Of a stretch of 64,000 nt of DNA, positions 9,209-16,864 are shown piece by piece. The position numbers and the translations under genes are program-made. Within the stretch, counting starts at the first letter, position 1, and every line of letters starts with the position of its first letter. Source of the DNA: Micavibrio_A sp964423095 (GTDB taxonomy: Bacteria > Pseudomonadota > Alphaproteobacteria > Micavibrionales > Micavibrionaceae); NCBI GenBank assembly GCA_964423095.1, contig CAYRDI010000004.1, forward strand, positions 9,715-73,714. The letters run 5' to 3'. Below the pieces are notes generated by a model that saw only the letters and a list, made by a program, of their open reading frames with translations, was not told where the DNA came from and did no database searches.

Positions 9209-9517
9209 TTGACCATTCGTCCATTAGGGGGCTGTAATTTCCACAGAATCATGCACAGAAATCTGGGCCCCCTGTGTATAACTGGTTTTGTTCTTTGTTT
9301 ATGCACAAAGTTCTTATTTAATCAAAATTTTTTATTTAAAATCAATACGTTAACCATCATTATGCGCACAGCGCATGGCAGCCGACCAAAATTTATGAAA
9401 AAAACCTTGCATTGCCAAAATTGTTATGGTAATTATGACGCACTTGAAAGCCGGAAGCTGTGTGTTGTGTGAAGCGTCCGGTTTGAACCTTAAAATGTGT
9501 GTGTGGGGAGTATAACT
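9209..9517. promoter_or_regulatory. AT-rich intergenic region with DnaA-box-like sites
   Basis: This gap between mraZ and a small gene contains TTATGCACA at 9299-9307 (plus), TTATACACA on the minus strand at 9273-9281 and TCATGCACA at 9249-9257 (one mismatch to TTATNCACA). An AT-rich run follows at about 9308-9352. A GAATC (GANTC methylation-type site) is at 9246-9250. An imperfect stem (CCGGAAGC with GCGTCCGG) lies at about 9451-9483, in what may be the leader of the gene at 9518. A replication or DnaA-control role is possible but unproven. Confidence 0.4.
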
Positions 9518-9658
9518 ATGATGATCCTGATCGTTATGGCTTTGGCCGTAAGCGGTGGTCTGTACCTTGGAACGATTGCGTTTTCTGCGTACAAATTCGC
9601 CGAATTCAACAAAGCCGTCATGATGTTTCAAAAGTCCGGCCTTATCCGCCTGGCTTAA
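9518..9658 (+). CDS. Small membrane protein, 46 residues
   Basis: A short gene with the ATG at 9518 and GGGGAG eight bases upstream, a good ribosome binding site. The product begins MMILIVMALAVSGGLYLGTI, so almost the whole N-terminal half is a single membrane helix, followed by a short basic tail (KFAEFNKAVMMFQKSGLIRLA). A clear intrinsic terminator follows 44 bases after the stop. I do not recognise the family. Binding site, clean hydrophobic segment and terminator together argue that it is real. Confidence 0.6.
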   Translation: MMILIVMALAVSGGLYLGTIAFSAYKFAEFNKAVMMFQKSGLIRLA

Positions 9659-9701
9659 GAACCATCAAAAAGTACAATAAGTACAATCATACTGAAAAAA
9701 C

Positions 9702-9742
9702 AAAACCGCCCGAAGCCATGGTGCTTATGGGCGGTTTTATTT
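9702..9742 (+). terminator. Intrinsic terminator after the small membrane gene
   Basis: A ten-pair stem AAAACCGCCC (9702-9711) with GGGCGGTTTT (9729-9738) encloses a 17-base loop and runs into a T-rich tract. A U-rich run also exists on the opposite strand, so it may work in both directions. Confidence 0.8.
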
Positions 9743-9872
9743 TGGCCCCGTTCGAGAGCGGACAGGCATTACCTTTACAAAAAACAGTTCAAGTTGCTTG
9801 AGTTGATCCTGTTTTTTTCAGCTTTGCCTAAAAAAATCGAAGCATTGGTTAATCTTGCTTGAGTTGGTCCAC
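9743..9872. other. Short intergenic stretch with a repeated 12-mer
   Basis: No gene is visible here. TTGCTTGAGTTG occurs twice, at 9794-9805 and 9855-9866. The second copy and its flanks are closely related to a third copy at 54663-54674 upstream of msrA. Nothing else stands out. Confidence 0.4.
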
Positions 9873-9900
9873 AAAAAAGGCACCCGCTCACACGGGTGCC
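9873..9900 (-). terminator. Intrinsic terminator of rnpB
   Basis: On the minus strand GGCACCCG pairs with CGGGTGCC (9893-9900 with 9879-9886) and is followed directly by six U residues (9873-9878). It lies about 45 bases after the predicted 3' end of RNase P RNA. Confidence 0.85.
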
Positions 9901-9945
9901 GTTGATGGTTCCATCGTATCACAAAAACAAAAAAACGCCTATAAA

Positions 9946-10312
9946 AACTGGCCGGAGGGTCTGTAAGCCGGGTTCTGTACCGTGTTGCCACGGTGACGAC
10001 CATTCCTCTCCTGCCGCTGTTGCCAACGGCCTCTAGCAATCTACCCGGACAACAACGCTGGAAACGGGCGTATGCGCTGTCCCTATTTGATCTTGCTTCG
10101 GATGGGGTTTGCCTTGCCGTTGCTGTTACCAGCACCGCGGTGCGCTCTTACCGCACCGTTTCGCCCTTACCTGTGACCCGAAGGCCCATCGGCGGTTTGT
10201 TTTCTGTTGCACTGTCCGTCGGGTTGCCCCGCCCGGGTGTTACCCGGCATCCTGTTTCCATGAAGCCCGGACTTTCCTCACCGAAGTGCGGCCGTCCGAC
10301 CTTCCGGCCAGT
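9946..10312 (-). ncRNA. rnpB: RNase P RNA, bacterial class A
   Basis: The catalytic RNA of RNase P removes 5' leaders of pre-tRNAs. On the minus strand the conserved blocks appear in order: GAGGAAAGTCCGGGCTTCA near the 5' end, AGGTAAGGGCGAAACGGTG, AGAGGAATGGTCGTCACCG, and ACAGAACCCGGCTTACAG near the 3' end. Helix P1 is formed by CUGGCCGGAAGGUC at the 5' end and GACCCUCCGGCCAG at the 3' end, which fixes the boundaries at about 10312 and 9946. The gene begins about 12 bases after the ampD stop. A strong terminator follows. Confidence 0.96.
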
Positions 10313-10323
10313 GGCGTTTTCTA

Positions 10324-11046
10324 TCACGCGCCTTCGGTTATGTCCAGAAAATGCCCCGCAAGCAGCGCATAGAGCCGGATACGGGTTTGGGAATCCGCCT
10401 CCCCCTCATGCCCGTTGATAAAGGCTTCGGGCACGTAATGACGTTGAAACGCCATGATTTTATCGCGCAGCTTCACCCGCGGGTCGTACCCGAAATCGTT
10501 CAGCGCGCGTTCGACAATCATCCCCGCCGCCTTCACCGCGTCTTCATCCGATGGATCGGGCCAGACGCCAATGCCGTGCCGCGCCAGATCACGCCACGGA
10601 AACAATTCGCCGGGGTCTTCTTTGCGCGCAGGCGCGATATCGGAATGGGCCAGCACCATTTCGGGGTCAATATTGTGGCGCGCCATGATGTCTTTACAGA
10701 GTTCAGTCAGCGATTTCATCTGGTGACCCGTGAACGGACGATAGCCCCATTCATGCCCCGGATTGACGAGTTCAATGCCGATGGAATGCGAATTCAAATC
10801 CGTTTCGCCGTGCCAGAAAGAGGCCCCGGCATGCCATGCCCGTTTGGATTCATCGACATGTTTGTAAACGGTGCCGTCTTCATCGACCGTGTAATGCGCA
10901 CTGACTTCGCTATGCGTGTCGGCAAACCGGTCAAGCGCTCCTTGCGCTGTTTCCATCCCCGTATAATGCAGGATGATAATGGATGGTTTTGCGCCGCCCT
11001 TGCGGTCATTGAAGTTGGGGGAAAATTTTTCGGTCATATCAACCAT
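10324..11046 (-). CDS. ampD: N-acetylmuramoyl-L-alanine amidase, AmpD-like
   Basis: A zinc amidase of the amidase_2 fold that cleaves the MurNAc-L-Ala bond of (anhydro)muropeptides. Zinc-ligand motifs are IIILHYTGM near the N-terminus and LAHSDIAPARKEDPG in the C-terminal half, with IGIELVNPGH between. No signal peptide is visible, which fits cytoplasmic AmpD-type recycling. I start at the ATG at 11046 because GGAGG lies 11 bases upstream in the end of the transporter gene; an ATG at 11037 is the alternative. The product is about 240 residues. The stop is just before rnpB. Confidence 0.88.
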   Translation of the reverse strand: MVDMTEKFSPNFNDRKGGAKPSIIILHYTGMETAQGALDRFADTHSEVSAHYTVDEDGTVYKHVDESKRAWHAGASFWHGETDLNSHSIGIELVNPGHEWGYRPFTGHQMKSLTELCKDIMARHNIDPEMVLAHSDIAPARKEDPGELFPWRDLARHGIGVWPDPSDEDAVKAAGMIVERALNDFGYDPRVKLRDKIMAFQRHYVPEAFINGHEGEADSQTRIRLYALLAGHFLDITEGA

Positions 11047-12364
11047 TCCGGTGTTCCTCCACCAGACCCAGCAGGCCAAGCCCCAAAATCCACAACAGGA
11101 TGATAGTGAACATCCCCGCCTGTTGACTGCCGTAAACATGCAATGCCGCGCCGTAGGCCAGCGGGCCCATAAATGCCACCGATTTTCCGGTAAAGGCATA
11201 GAGCCCGTAGGTCTGGTTTACCATGCCGTGCGGCGACAAACGCCCCGCCAATGTGCGCGATGCCGCCTGCACCGGCCCCATGAAAATACCGAGCCCCATG
11301 GCAAGGGCCATGAACATGTGTTTGTCGGTCGTAAACAAAACCGCAGCACCCGTAAAAATCAACCCGATCAGGGAATAGATCACGGTTTTTTTGGAACCGA
11401 CCTTGTCATCCCAATGGGCAAAAACAAAAGCACCCAGTCCCGCCGCGACGTTCAGGCCGATGGCGAACATCAGGATTTCAACAAAATCCATGCCATAAAC
11501 ACCGGCCGCGTAAATTCCGCCCACCGCGAACAGCGTATTCAGCCCGTCCCGGTAAAACGCGCTGGCAACCAGAAACTGGACAAGGTTCTTATGGCTTTTG
11601 ACTTCGACCAGACTTTGTTTGAGCTGTTTCAAACCCAGCTTTGCCGAGGCCGCCATGCTGAGCGGCGAGCGTTCCGTATCATGGGTAAAAAACAAAAGCG
11701 GCAACATGAACACCAAGAACCAGAGCGCGGTGAGAATGCCTGTGGCACGGATGTTCATGCTGTCCGCACCGCTGATTGAAAACCACGGTTCCGCATCGCC
11801 CACGCCAACCAAACCAAACAGCGCAATCGCCAGGGCGCCAAGCCCACCGAGATACCCCACACCCCAGCCCCAGCCGGATACGCGGCCGATCAAATGCGGC
11901 GGCGCGATGTGCGGCAACATCGCGTTGTAAAAAACGATGGAAAGTTCGTAACCGATATTGGCAAGAATCACGAGCGCGAGCGTGGTGAAGACCACGTTTC
12001 TGTTTGCCGGCACGGTCATATCCCCCACCACGGGCGTGGAAAACCAGAGCAGTGCGGAGGCTACAATGCACAACATCGAAAGCCAGAATATCCAGCTTTT
12101 GCGGCGGCCAGAATGGTCGGCGATCGCCCCCAGCACGGGGCCCAGAATGGCAATGCAGATTCCGGATATGGCGATGGCGTAGCTCCACATGCTCGATCCC
12201 ACCGTTTCATCCCCGATCATGCCGCGGGTGAAATACACGCTGAACACAAACGTGATGACGACGGTGGAAAACGCGCTGTTCGCCCAATCATACAGGCACC
12301 AGGAGAAAATGGATTTTCTGGACCCCGGCGGGGTCAGGACGGGCGTGGTTTGCGGCTGTTCCAT
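11039..12364 (-). CDS. MFS transporter of the UMF1 / Atg22 family
   Basis: A 441-residue membrane protein with about twelve hydrophobic helices. The signature SWCLYDWANSAFSTVVITFV near residue 21 is the hallmark of the UMF1 (Atg22-like) branch of the major facilitator superfamily, and ADHSGRRKSWIF is the MFS loop 2-3 motif. Yeast Atg22 exports amino acids from the vacuole, but the substrates of bacterial members are mostly unknown, so none is assigned. Its stop overlaps the ampD start, suggesting co-transcription. Confidence 0.85.
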   Translation of the reverse strand: MEQPQTTPVLTPPGSRKSIFSWCLYDWANSAFSTVVITFVFSVYFTRGMIGDETVGSSMWSYAIAISGICIAILGPVLGAIADHSGRRKSWIFWLSMLCIVASALLWFSTPVVGDMTVPANRNVVFTTLALVILANIGYELSIVFYNAMLPHIAPPHLIGRVSGWGWGVGYLGGLGALAIALFGLVGVGDAEPWFSISGADSMNIRATGILTALWFLVFMLPLLFFTHDTERSPLSMAASAKLGLKQLKQSLVEVKSHKNLVQFLVASAFYRDGLNTLFAVGGIYAAGVYGMDFVEILMFAIGLNVAAGLGAFVFAHWDDKVGSKKTVIYSLIGLIFTGAAVLFTTDKHMFMALAMGLGIFMGPVQAASRTLAGRLSPHGMVNQTYGLYAFTGKSVAFMGPLAYGAALHVYGSQQAGMFTIILLWILGLGLLGLVEEHRNG

Positions 12365-12499
12365 GGATTGAAAGACTCCTTAAGGGCCCCATATTAATGG
12401 AAAGACAGTGTGAAGGAAACGGCGGAAATGTGCGAAAAGATATAGGATCAGGGCAAGAATTCTTTGCAAAATCCTGCCTTTATGCTGTATGGAGTGACC

Positions 12500-13498
12500 A
12501 TGACCGATCTGACCTATACCGATGCCGTGGCGCGCGCCACCGCCCCCGTTTGGAACATGCTCAAAGACCAGTATGACGAACCATACTGGCAGGCCATGGC
12601 CCCCTATATCGTTGAAATCAACCGCCTTAAAAAAGAAAAGAATGCGGTCATTCTCGCGCACAATTATATGACGCCGGATATTTTTCACGGCGTGGCCGAT
12701 ATTGTCGGCGATTCCCTCGCTCTCGCCCGTGAAGCCGCCAAAACAAAAGCCGGTATGATCATCCAGTGCGGCGTCCATTTCATGGCCGAAACATCGAAGA
12801 TCCTGTGCATGGACAAGCGCGTTCTGATCCCCGACATGAAGGCGGGCTGTTCGCTGGCCGAAAGCATTACGGCAGAGGATGTCAAACTGTTGCGCCAGAA
12901 ATATCCGGGCGTTCCCGTGGCGTCCTACGTCAACACCTCCGCCGCCGTAAAAGCCGAAAGCGATGTGTGCGTGACATCGGGCAATGCGGTCAAAATCATC
13001 AACGCAATGATCGAAGACACCATTCTGATGGTGCCGGACAAATATCTGGCGGCCTATACACAGACGCAAACGAAGAAAAAGATTCTGACATGGGCGGGAT
13101 CCTGCATGGTGCATGAAAAATTTACCGCCGAAGAAATCGCCAAATACCGTGCGCAATACCCCGGTGTTGTCGTCATCGCCCACCCGGAATGCCCCGAAGA
13201 TGTCATCAACGCTTCTGATTTTGCGGGATCGACGCAACAGATGATCGAGTATGTGGAGAAGGACAAACCATCCAAAGTCGTCCTGATCACCGAATGTTCC
13301 ATGAGCGACAATATTCAGGCCGCGCATCCGGAAATGCAATTGGTGCGCCCGTGCCAGCTATGCCCGCACATGAAAAAAATTACGCTGCCCAAAATTCTGG
13401 ACTGCCTGCAAAACGAAACGGGTGAAGTGTTTGTTGATCCCGCCATTGCCGAACGGGCACGACACCCCATCCAACGTATGCTGGATATGAGCAAATAG
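12500..13498 (+). CDS. nadA: Quinolinate synthase A
   Basis: NadA condenses iminoaspartate with dihydroxyacetone phosphate to quinolinate, the first dedicated product of NAD synthesis, using a 4Fe-4S cluster. Family motifs are AVILAHNYMTPDI, the cluster cysteines in IIQCGVHFMAET, WAGSCMVHE and CQLCPHM, and SYVNTSAAVKAESD. I take the ATG at 12500 because GGAG is five bases upstream; this gives 332 residues. nadC follows after a GIY-YIG cassette. No nadB is in the window. Confidence 0.95.
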   Translation: MTDLTYTDAVARATAPVWNMLKDQYDEPYWQAMAPYIVEINRLKKEKNAVILAHNYMTPDIFHGVADIVGDSLALAREAAKTKAGMIIQCGVHFMAETSKILCMDKRVLIPDMKAGCSLAESITAEDVKLLRQKYPGVPVASYVNTSAAVKAESDVCVTSGNAVKIINAMIEDTILMVPDKYLAAYTQTQTKKKILTWAGSCMVHEKFTAEEIAKYRAQYPGVVVIAHPECPEDVINASDFAGSTQQMIEYVEKDKPSKVVLITECSMSDNIQAAHPEMQLVRPCQLCPHMKKITLPKILDCLQNETGEVFVDPAIAERARHPIQRMLDMSK

Positions 13499-13513
13499 CC
13501 CCCTTGACTTGCA

Positions 13514-13539
13514 TCCTGACGAAAATCAGGATCCATTTC
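13514..13539 (+). repeat. Left inverted repeat of the GIY-YIG cassette
   Basis: A 26 bp hairpin-forming sequence: TCCTGA at 13514-13519 pairs with TCAGGA at 13526-13531, followed by TCCATTTC. It ends on the base before the ATG of the nuclease gene. It matches the reverse complement of 13825-13850 at 23 of 26 positions by eye. Confidence 0.85.
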
Positions 13540-13824
13540 ATGGACAATCACTACGTTTACATTATGGCCAGTAAAAAGAACGGAACACTCTATATTGGCG
13601 TTAGCGGTGATTTGAAAAGACGCGTTTTTGAACATAAAAACAAAATCATCAAAGGTTTTACTGAAAAATATGATGTTAAAGACCTTGTCCATTTTGAACC
13701 CTTCGAAGATAAATGGGCAGCGGCGGACAGAGAAAGAATGTTAAAAAACTGGAAACGCCAATGGAAGATCGATTTAATTCAAAAATCAAATCCTGAATGG
13801 CACGATTTGTATGAAAAAATATAA
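13540..13824 (+). CDS. GIY-YIG nuclease-domain protein (COG2827-like)
   Basis: A 94-residue single-domain protein. The YVYIM and TLYIGVS segments are the GIY and YIG strands; DLKRR carries the catalytic-type arginine and DRERMLKNWKR the conserved glutamate region, followed by the usual NPEWHDLYEKI end. Members of this family are predicted endonucleases of uncertain role. The gene is visibly AT-richer than nadA and nadC and lies between them. Inverted 26 bp repeats abut its start and stop codons exactly, so it looks like a compact inserted unit. Confidence 0.9.
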   Translation: MDNHYVYIMASKKNGTLYIGVSGDLKRRVFEHKNKIIKGFTEKYDVKDLVHFEPFEDKWAAADRERMLKNWKRQWKIDLIQKSNPEWHDLYEKI

Positions 13825-13850
13825 AAAATGGATCCTGACTTTTGTCAGGA
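13825..13850 (-). repeat. Right inverted repeat of the GIY-YIG cassette
   Basis: The mirror copy of 13514-13539. It starts on the base after the nuclease stop codon and contains its own hairpin TCCTGAC (13833-13839) with GTCAGGA (13844-13850). It ends 12 bases before the nadC start and may affect nadC translation or transcript ends. Confidence 0.85.
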
Positions 13851-13862
13851 CGCGAGGTTAAC

Positions 13863-14714
13863 ATGATTTCCGCCCTGTTTATCGAAGATATTGTCCGCGC
13901 AGCCTTAAAAGAAGATCTGGGCCACGGCTATGACATCACAACGGAATGCGTCGTTCCGCTGGATAAAGATGCGCGCGCGGTGGTAAATGCCCGAAAAGAC
14001 GGACGGCTGGCCGGAGTTGTTGCGGGTCTTGCCGCCTTTACCATCACCGATCCGGATTGCGACATTGAAATTCTGAAAATGGATGGCGAGGATGTGAAAG
14101 CCGGTGAAGACATCGCGGTTATCACGGGTTCCGCGCGTTCTATCCTGACGGCCGAGCGCACCGCGCTGAATTTCATGCAGCACCTGTCCGGTATTGCGAC
14201 TCTCACTAAAAAATATGTCGATGCGATCGAAGATACAGGCGCGAAGATTGCCGAGAGCCGCAAAACCATTCCCGGCATGCGCAGCCTTGCCAAACAGGCG
14301 GTGCGACTGGGCGGCGGGATGAACCATCGCTTCGGGCTCGACGATGCCATCCTGATCAAGGACAACCATATCGCGCTGGCGGGCGGTATTTACCCCGCCC
14401 TGCAAATGGCCAAACAAAATGCGGGGCATATGGTGAAGATCGAGATCGAGGTCGATACGCTGGATCAACTCGACGAAGTTTTATCGCACGATCTTCCAGA
14501 CATCATCATGCTGGATAATTTTTCCGTACCCGACATCATAAAGGCCGTCAAAAAAATCGACGGCCGTGCGGTGATCGAAGCCTCCGGGGGTGTGACGCTG
14601 GACACCGTGCGTGGAATCGCCGAAACGGGCGTGCAGATTGTTTCGGTCGGCGCCCTCACCCATTCCGCCCCTGCGCTTGACATCGGCCTGGATGTCGAAC
14701 CCATTGATGAGTGA
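13863..14714 (+). CDS. nadC: Nicotinate-nucleotide pyrophosphorylase (carboxylating)
   Basis: NadC converts quinolinate and PRPP to nicotinate mononucleotide. Diagnostic segments are RTALNFMQHLSGIAT, the ESRKTIPGMRSLAKQAVRLG substrate-binding block and HRFGLDDAILIKDNH, with IEASGGVTL near the C-terminus. I start at the ATG at 13863 (MISALFIED), which has GAGG six bases upstream; the seven extra codons before it lie in the repeat. The product is 283 residues. The stop overlaps the following DUF167 gene by eight bases. Confidence 0.95.
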   Translation: MISALFIEDIVRAALKEDLGHGYDITTECVVPLDKDARAVVNARKDGRLAGVVAGLAAFTITDPDCDIEILKMDGEDVKAGEDIAVITGSARSILTAERTALNFMQHLSGIATLTKKYVDAIEDTGAKIAESRKTIPGMRSLAKQAVRLGGGMNHRFGLDDAILIKDNHIALAGGIYPALQMAKQNAGHMVKIEIEVDTLDQLDEVLSHDLPDIIMLDNFSVPDIIKAVKKIDGRAVIEASGGVTLDTVRGIAETGVQIVSVGALTHSAPALDIGLDVEPIDE

Positions 14715-14964
14715 GCATATCCTGACCGTCAAGCTCACCCCCAAGGCATCGAAGAATGCGATACAGGGGTGGGCAATGGATGCAAACGGGGCGCGCTATT
14801 TAAAGGTTTCCGTCACCGCCGTTCCCGAAAAGGGCAAGGCCAACGAAGCGTTGATCAATCTTCTTTCCAAAGAATGGAAGTTACCCAAAAAAGCGCTCAG
14901 CCTGTTACAGGGTGAAACCGACAGGCTGAAGCAAATACGGATAGACGGCAAAATACCGGATTAA
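14707..14964 (+). CDS. DUF167 / YggU family protein
   Basis: An 85-residue protein with the family pattern of a short beta strand (ILTVKLTPKASKNAI), LKVSVTAVPEKGKANEALINLLSKEW, and a terminal KQIRIDG segment. This matches the widespread YggU/DUF167 fold, whose biochemical role is unsettled. The ATG at 14707 overlaps the end of nadC, so it is probably translated from the same message. Its stop overlaps by four bases with the converging gene on the other strand. Confidence 0.88.
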   Translation: MSEHILTVKLTPKASKNAIQGWAMDANGARYLKVSVTAVPEKGKANEALINLLSKEWKLPKKALSLLQGETDRLKQIRIDGKIPD

Positions 14965-15386
14965 AGAATGCCCATTTGCAAGAACGCAATGTGGACGGCC
15001 GCAAAGATATAATACCCGCCCAGTTGATAGGACGTATCAATCGCCATCGCTTCGAACGGATAGCCGGTGTATAGCGAGCTCATCAAGGTCGGCGGCATAG
15101 AAAAGGCCACCCAGAGCAGGCAGGACAAACAGAAATATCCGGCCGCCGAATCCACATTCAGGAAATGGGCCAGAAAGGCGTAAAAGCACGCGGCCAGCAT
15201 CCACAAGAAGAACGAGGCGACATAGGGCAGCGGCGATGATTTCGGATTGCTATCTTTTTGCACGCCGCGTAATTCCATCCACCGGCCACCCAGAATTTTG
15301 GGGTGATACCAGAGAATTCCAAGCAAGAAGGCAAGCAGCCCCGCCAAAGTGAAAGCGGCAAAATTGATGTTAATGTCATTGAGCAT
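14961..15386 (-). CDS. DUF1761-like integral membrane protein
   Basis: A 141-residue protein with four hydrophobic helices. The N-terminal FAAFTLAGLLAFLLGILWYH, with a Trp-Tyr-His end to helix one, and the polar loop before helix two are typical of the DUF1761 family of small bacterial membrane proteins without a known function. It is transcribed alone and converges on the DUF167 gene with a four-base overlap. The upstream 179 bp to the next gene hold its promoter region, where I see no strong consensus. Confidence 0.75.
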   Translation of the reverse strand: MLNDININFAAFTLAGLLAFLLGILWYHPKILGGRWMELRGVQKDSNPKSSPLPYVASFFLWMLAACFYAFLAHFLNVDSAAGYFCLSCLLWVAFSMPPTLMSSLYTGYPFEAMAIDTSYQLGGYYIFAAVHIAFLQMGIL

Positions 15387-15565
15387 TGTTTAGAAATCCT
15401 CACAATTTGAAAAAACCACGTCTTTTCAAATGGTAAAGTGATTTGCCCGTCCTTCCAAGCCCTTATGCAAACCATCCACGTCTGTTTCCATGGACTTTTT
15501 CCCCGTTTTTCCGTATGATGGCCTTATAAAAACGAATAAAAAAAGTAAAAACAGGGAGATAAAAT

Positions 15566-16087
15566 ATGGAAGACTTTCTTCGGAAAGCCTTTACGCTTGC
15601 CGCCAATTCCATAGAAATGGTTCATAACACGTATGACCGCCTTGGCGTCCTTGCCATGCGCGCTGTCATGGAAGACGGGTTCTTTTCGTTAAACCCCCAG
15701 GGGATAGAATCGCCTGTGTTGCGCCGGGCCGTGCACTGGGCGCAATGGGGAATCGACAAAGCACAGGATGCCTTGCTGGATGGCATATACAGTAAAACAC
15801 GCAAAGGCGATTATGGCCCGCAACCGGACATCAAGCCGGGTTTGATCAAATTTGCCCAAACGGGCCTTTCGATGCTCCCGCGTCTTGGCATCACCCCGCA
15901 ATCGGCTGTGGTTTTGCTGACTGCCGGTGCGGCAATGGCGGCGGTGTATCTGTCCTATCAAATGGGGTTGTCGACAACCGTCAATGCCGTGGAAAATACA
16001 TTGAGCCCGCATAAGCAAAACGAGCCTGTACAGATGGATGCGCGCAACCGGACGGTCACGCCTTCCGTTCAACCATCAATTTCTTGA
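15566..16087 (+). CDS. Hypothetical protein with one membrane helix
   Basis: A 173-residue protein preceded by a strong AGGGAG seven bases before the ATG. Residues 1-110 are amphipathic and not recognised; a hydrophobic segment near residues 112-132 (SAVVLLTAGAAMAAVYLSY) is a likely membrane helix, followed by a short polar tail. The 3' end overlaps the end of sdhB on the opposite strand by 32 bases. I know no homologue; the binding site and codon pattern support a real gene. Confidence 0.65.
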   Translation: MEDFLRKAFTLAANSIEMVHNTYDRLGVLAMRAVMEDGFFSLNPQGIESPVLRRAVHWAQWGIDKAQDALLDGIYSKTRKGDYGPQPDIKPGLIKFAQTGLSMLPRLGITPQSAVVLLTAGAAMAAVYLSYQMGLSTTVNAVENTLSPHKQNEPVQMDARNRTVTPSVQPSIS

Positions 16088-16853
16088 TTTCGGCAATCGC
16101 CTTGGCGGGGTTCAAGCCCTTGGGGCAGGCTTCCGTGCAATTCATGATGGTGTGGCAGCGATAGAGCTTGAACGGGTCTTCGAGTTGATCCAGCCGTTCG
16201 CCGGTCGCGTCATCGCGTGAATCCGCGATCCACCGCCATGCGTTGAGCAAGATAGCAGGCCCCAGATATTTTTCCGGGTTCCACCAATAGCTGGGGCACG
16301 ATGTCGAACAGCAAAAGCAAAGGATGCAGGCCGCAGGACCCTTTCCATCTTCGCCGTTCAAACGGTCGGAATCTTCGGGCGCTTGCAATCGTTCGCGGCT
16401 GGGTGCCGCCGTATCGGTTTTGAGCCACGGTTCGATCGATTGATATTGCGCGTAAACGTGGTTTAAATCCGGCACCAGATCCTTCACCACCGGCATGTGC
16501 GGCAGTGGCGTGATCTTAATATCACCCTGGTGTTTTTCGATGGGTTCGAGACAGGCCAGACGGTTGCGCCCACCGATATTCATGGCACACGATCCGCAAA
16601 TCCCTTCACGGCAGGAACGGCGCAAGGTAAGCGAGGGATCGAGATCGTTTTTAATGTAAAGCAGTGCATCGAGCACCATCGGCCCGCAGCTATCCAGATC
16701 AATCGTGAATTCATCGAGTTTGGGATTTTCGCCCGTATCCGGATCAAACCGGTAAATCTTGAACGTCTTGGGGCGCATGGATTTGCTGCCAGCGGCATCG
16801 ACGCGCTTTCCGGGCTGGACTTTCGAATTTTTTGGCAATGTGAGTTCGGCCAT
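16056..16853 (-). CDS. sdhB: Succinate dehydrogenase iron-sulfur subunit
   Basis: SdhB carries three iron-sulfur clusters that pass electrons from FAD to quinone. The 2Fe-2S ligands are in RRSCREGICGSCAMNIGGRNRLAC, split here as CREGICGSC and the later C. The 4Fe-4S and 3Fe-4S ligands are in CILCFCCSTSCPSYWW and CHTIMNCTEACPKGLNP. The length of 265 is normal. It is last in the order sdhC-sdhD-sdhA-unknown-sdhB, with an 11-base gap to the unknown gene. Confidence 0.96.
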   Translation of the reverse strand: MAELTLPKNSKVQPGKRVDAAGSKSMRPKTFKIYRFDPDTGENPKLDEFTIDLDSCGPMVLDALLYIKNDLDPSLTLRRSCREGICGSCAMNIGGRNRLACLEPIEKHQGDIKITPLPHMPVVKDLVPDLNHVYAQYQSIEPWLKTDTAAPSRERLQAPEDSDRLNGEDGKGPAACILCFCCSTSCPSYWWNPEKYLGPAILLNAWRWIADSRDDATGERLDQLEDPFKLYRCHTIMNCTEACPKGLNPAKAIAEIKKLMVERKA

Positions 16854-16864
16854 CTATTCCACCA

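Noticed and set aside
9327..9348. TTAA pair near the DnaA-like boxes as a CtrA site
   Set aside because: The two TTAA elements are ten bases apart instead of seven.
12380..13339. 319-codon open frame antisense to nadA
   Set aside because: nadA has all cluster cysteines and a good ribosome site; the antisense peptide is Phe/His/Asp-rich shadow sequence.
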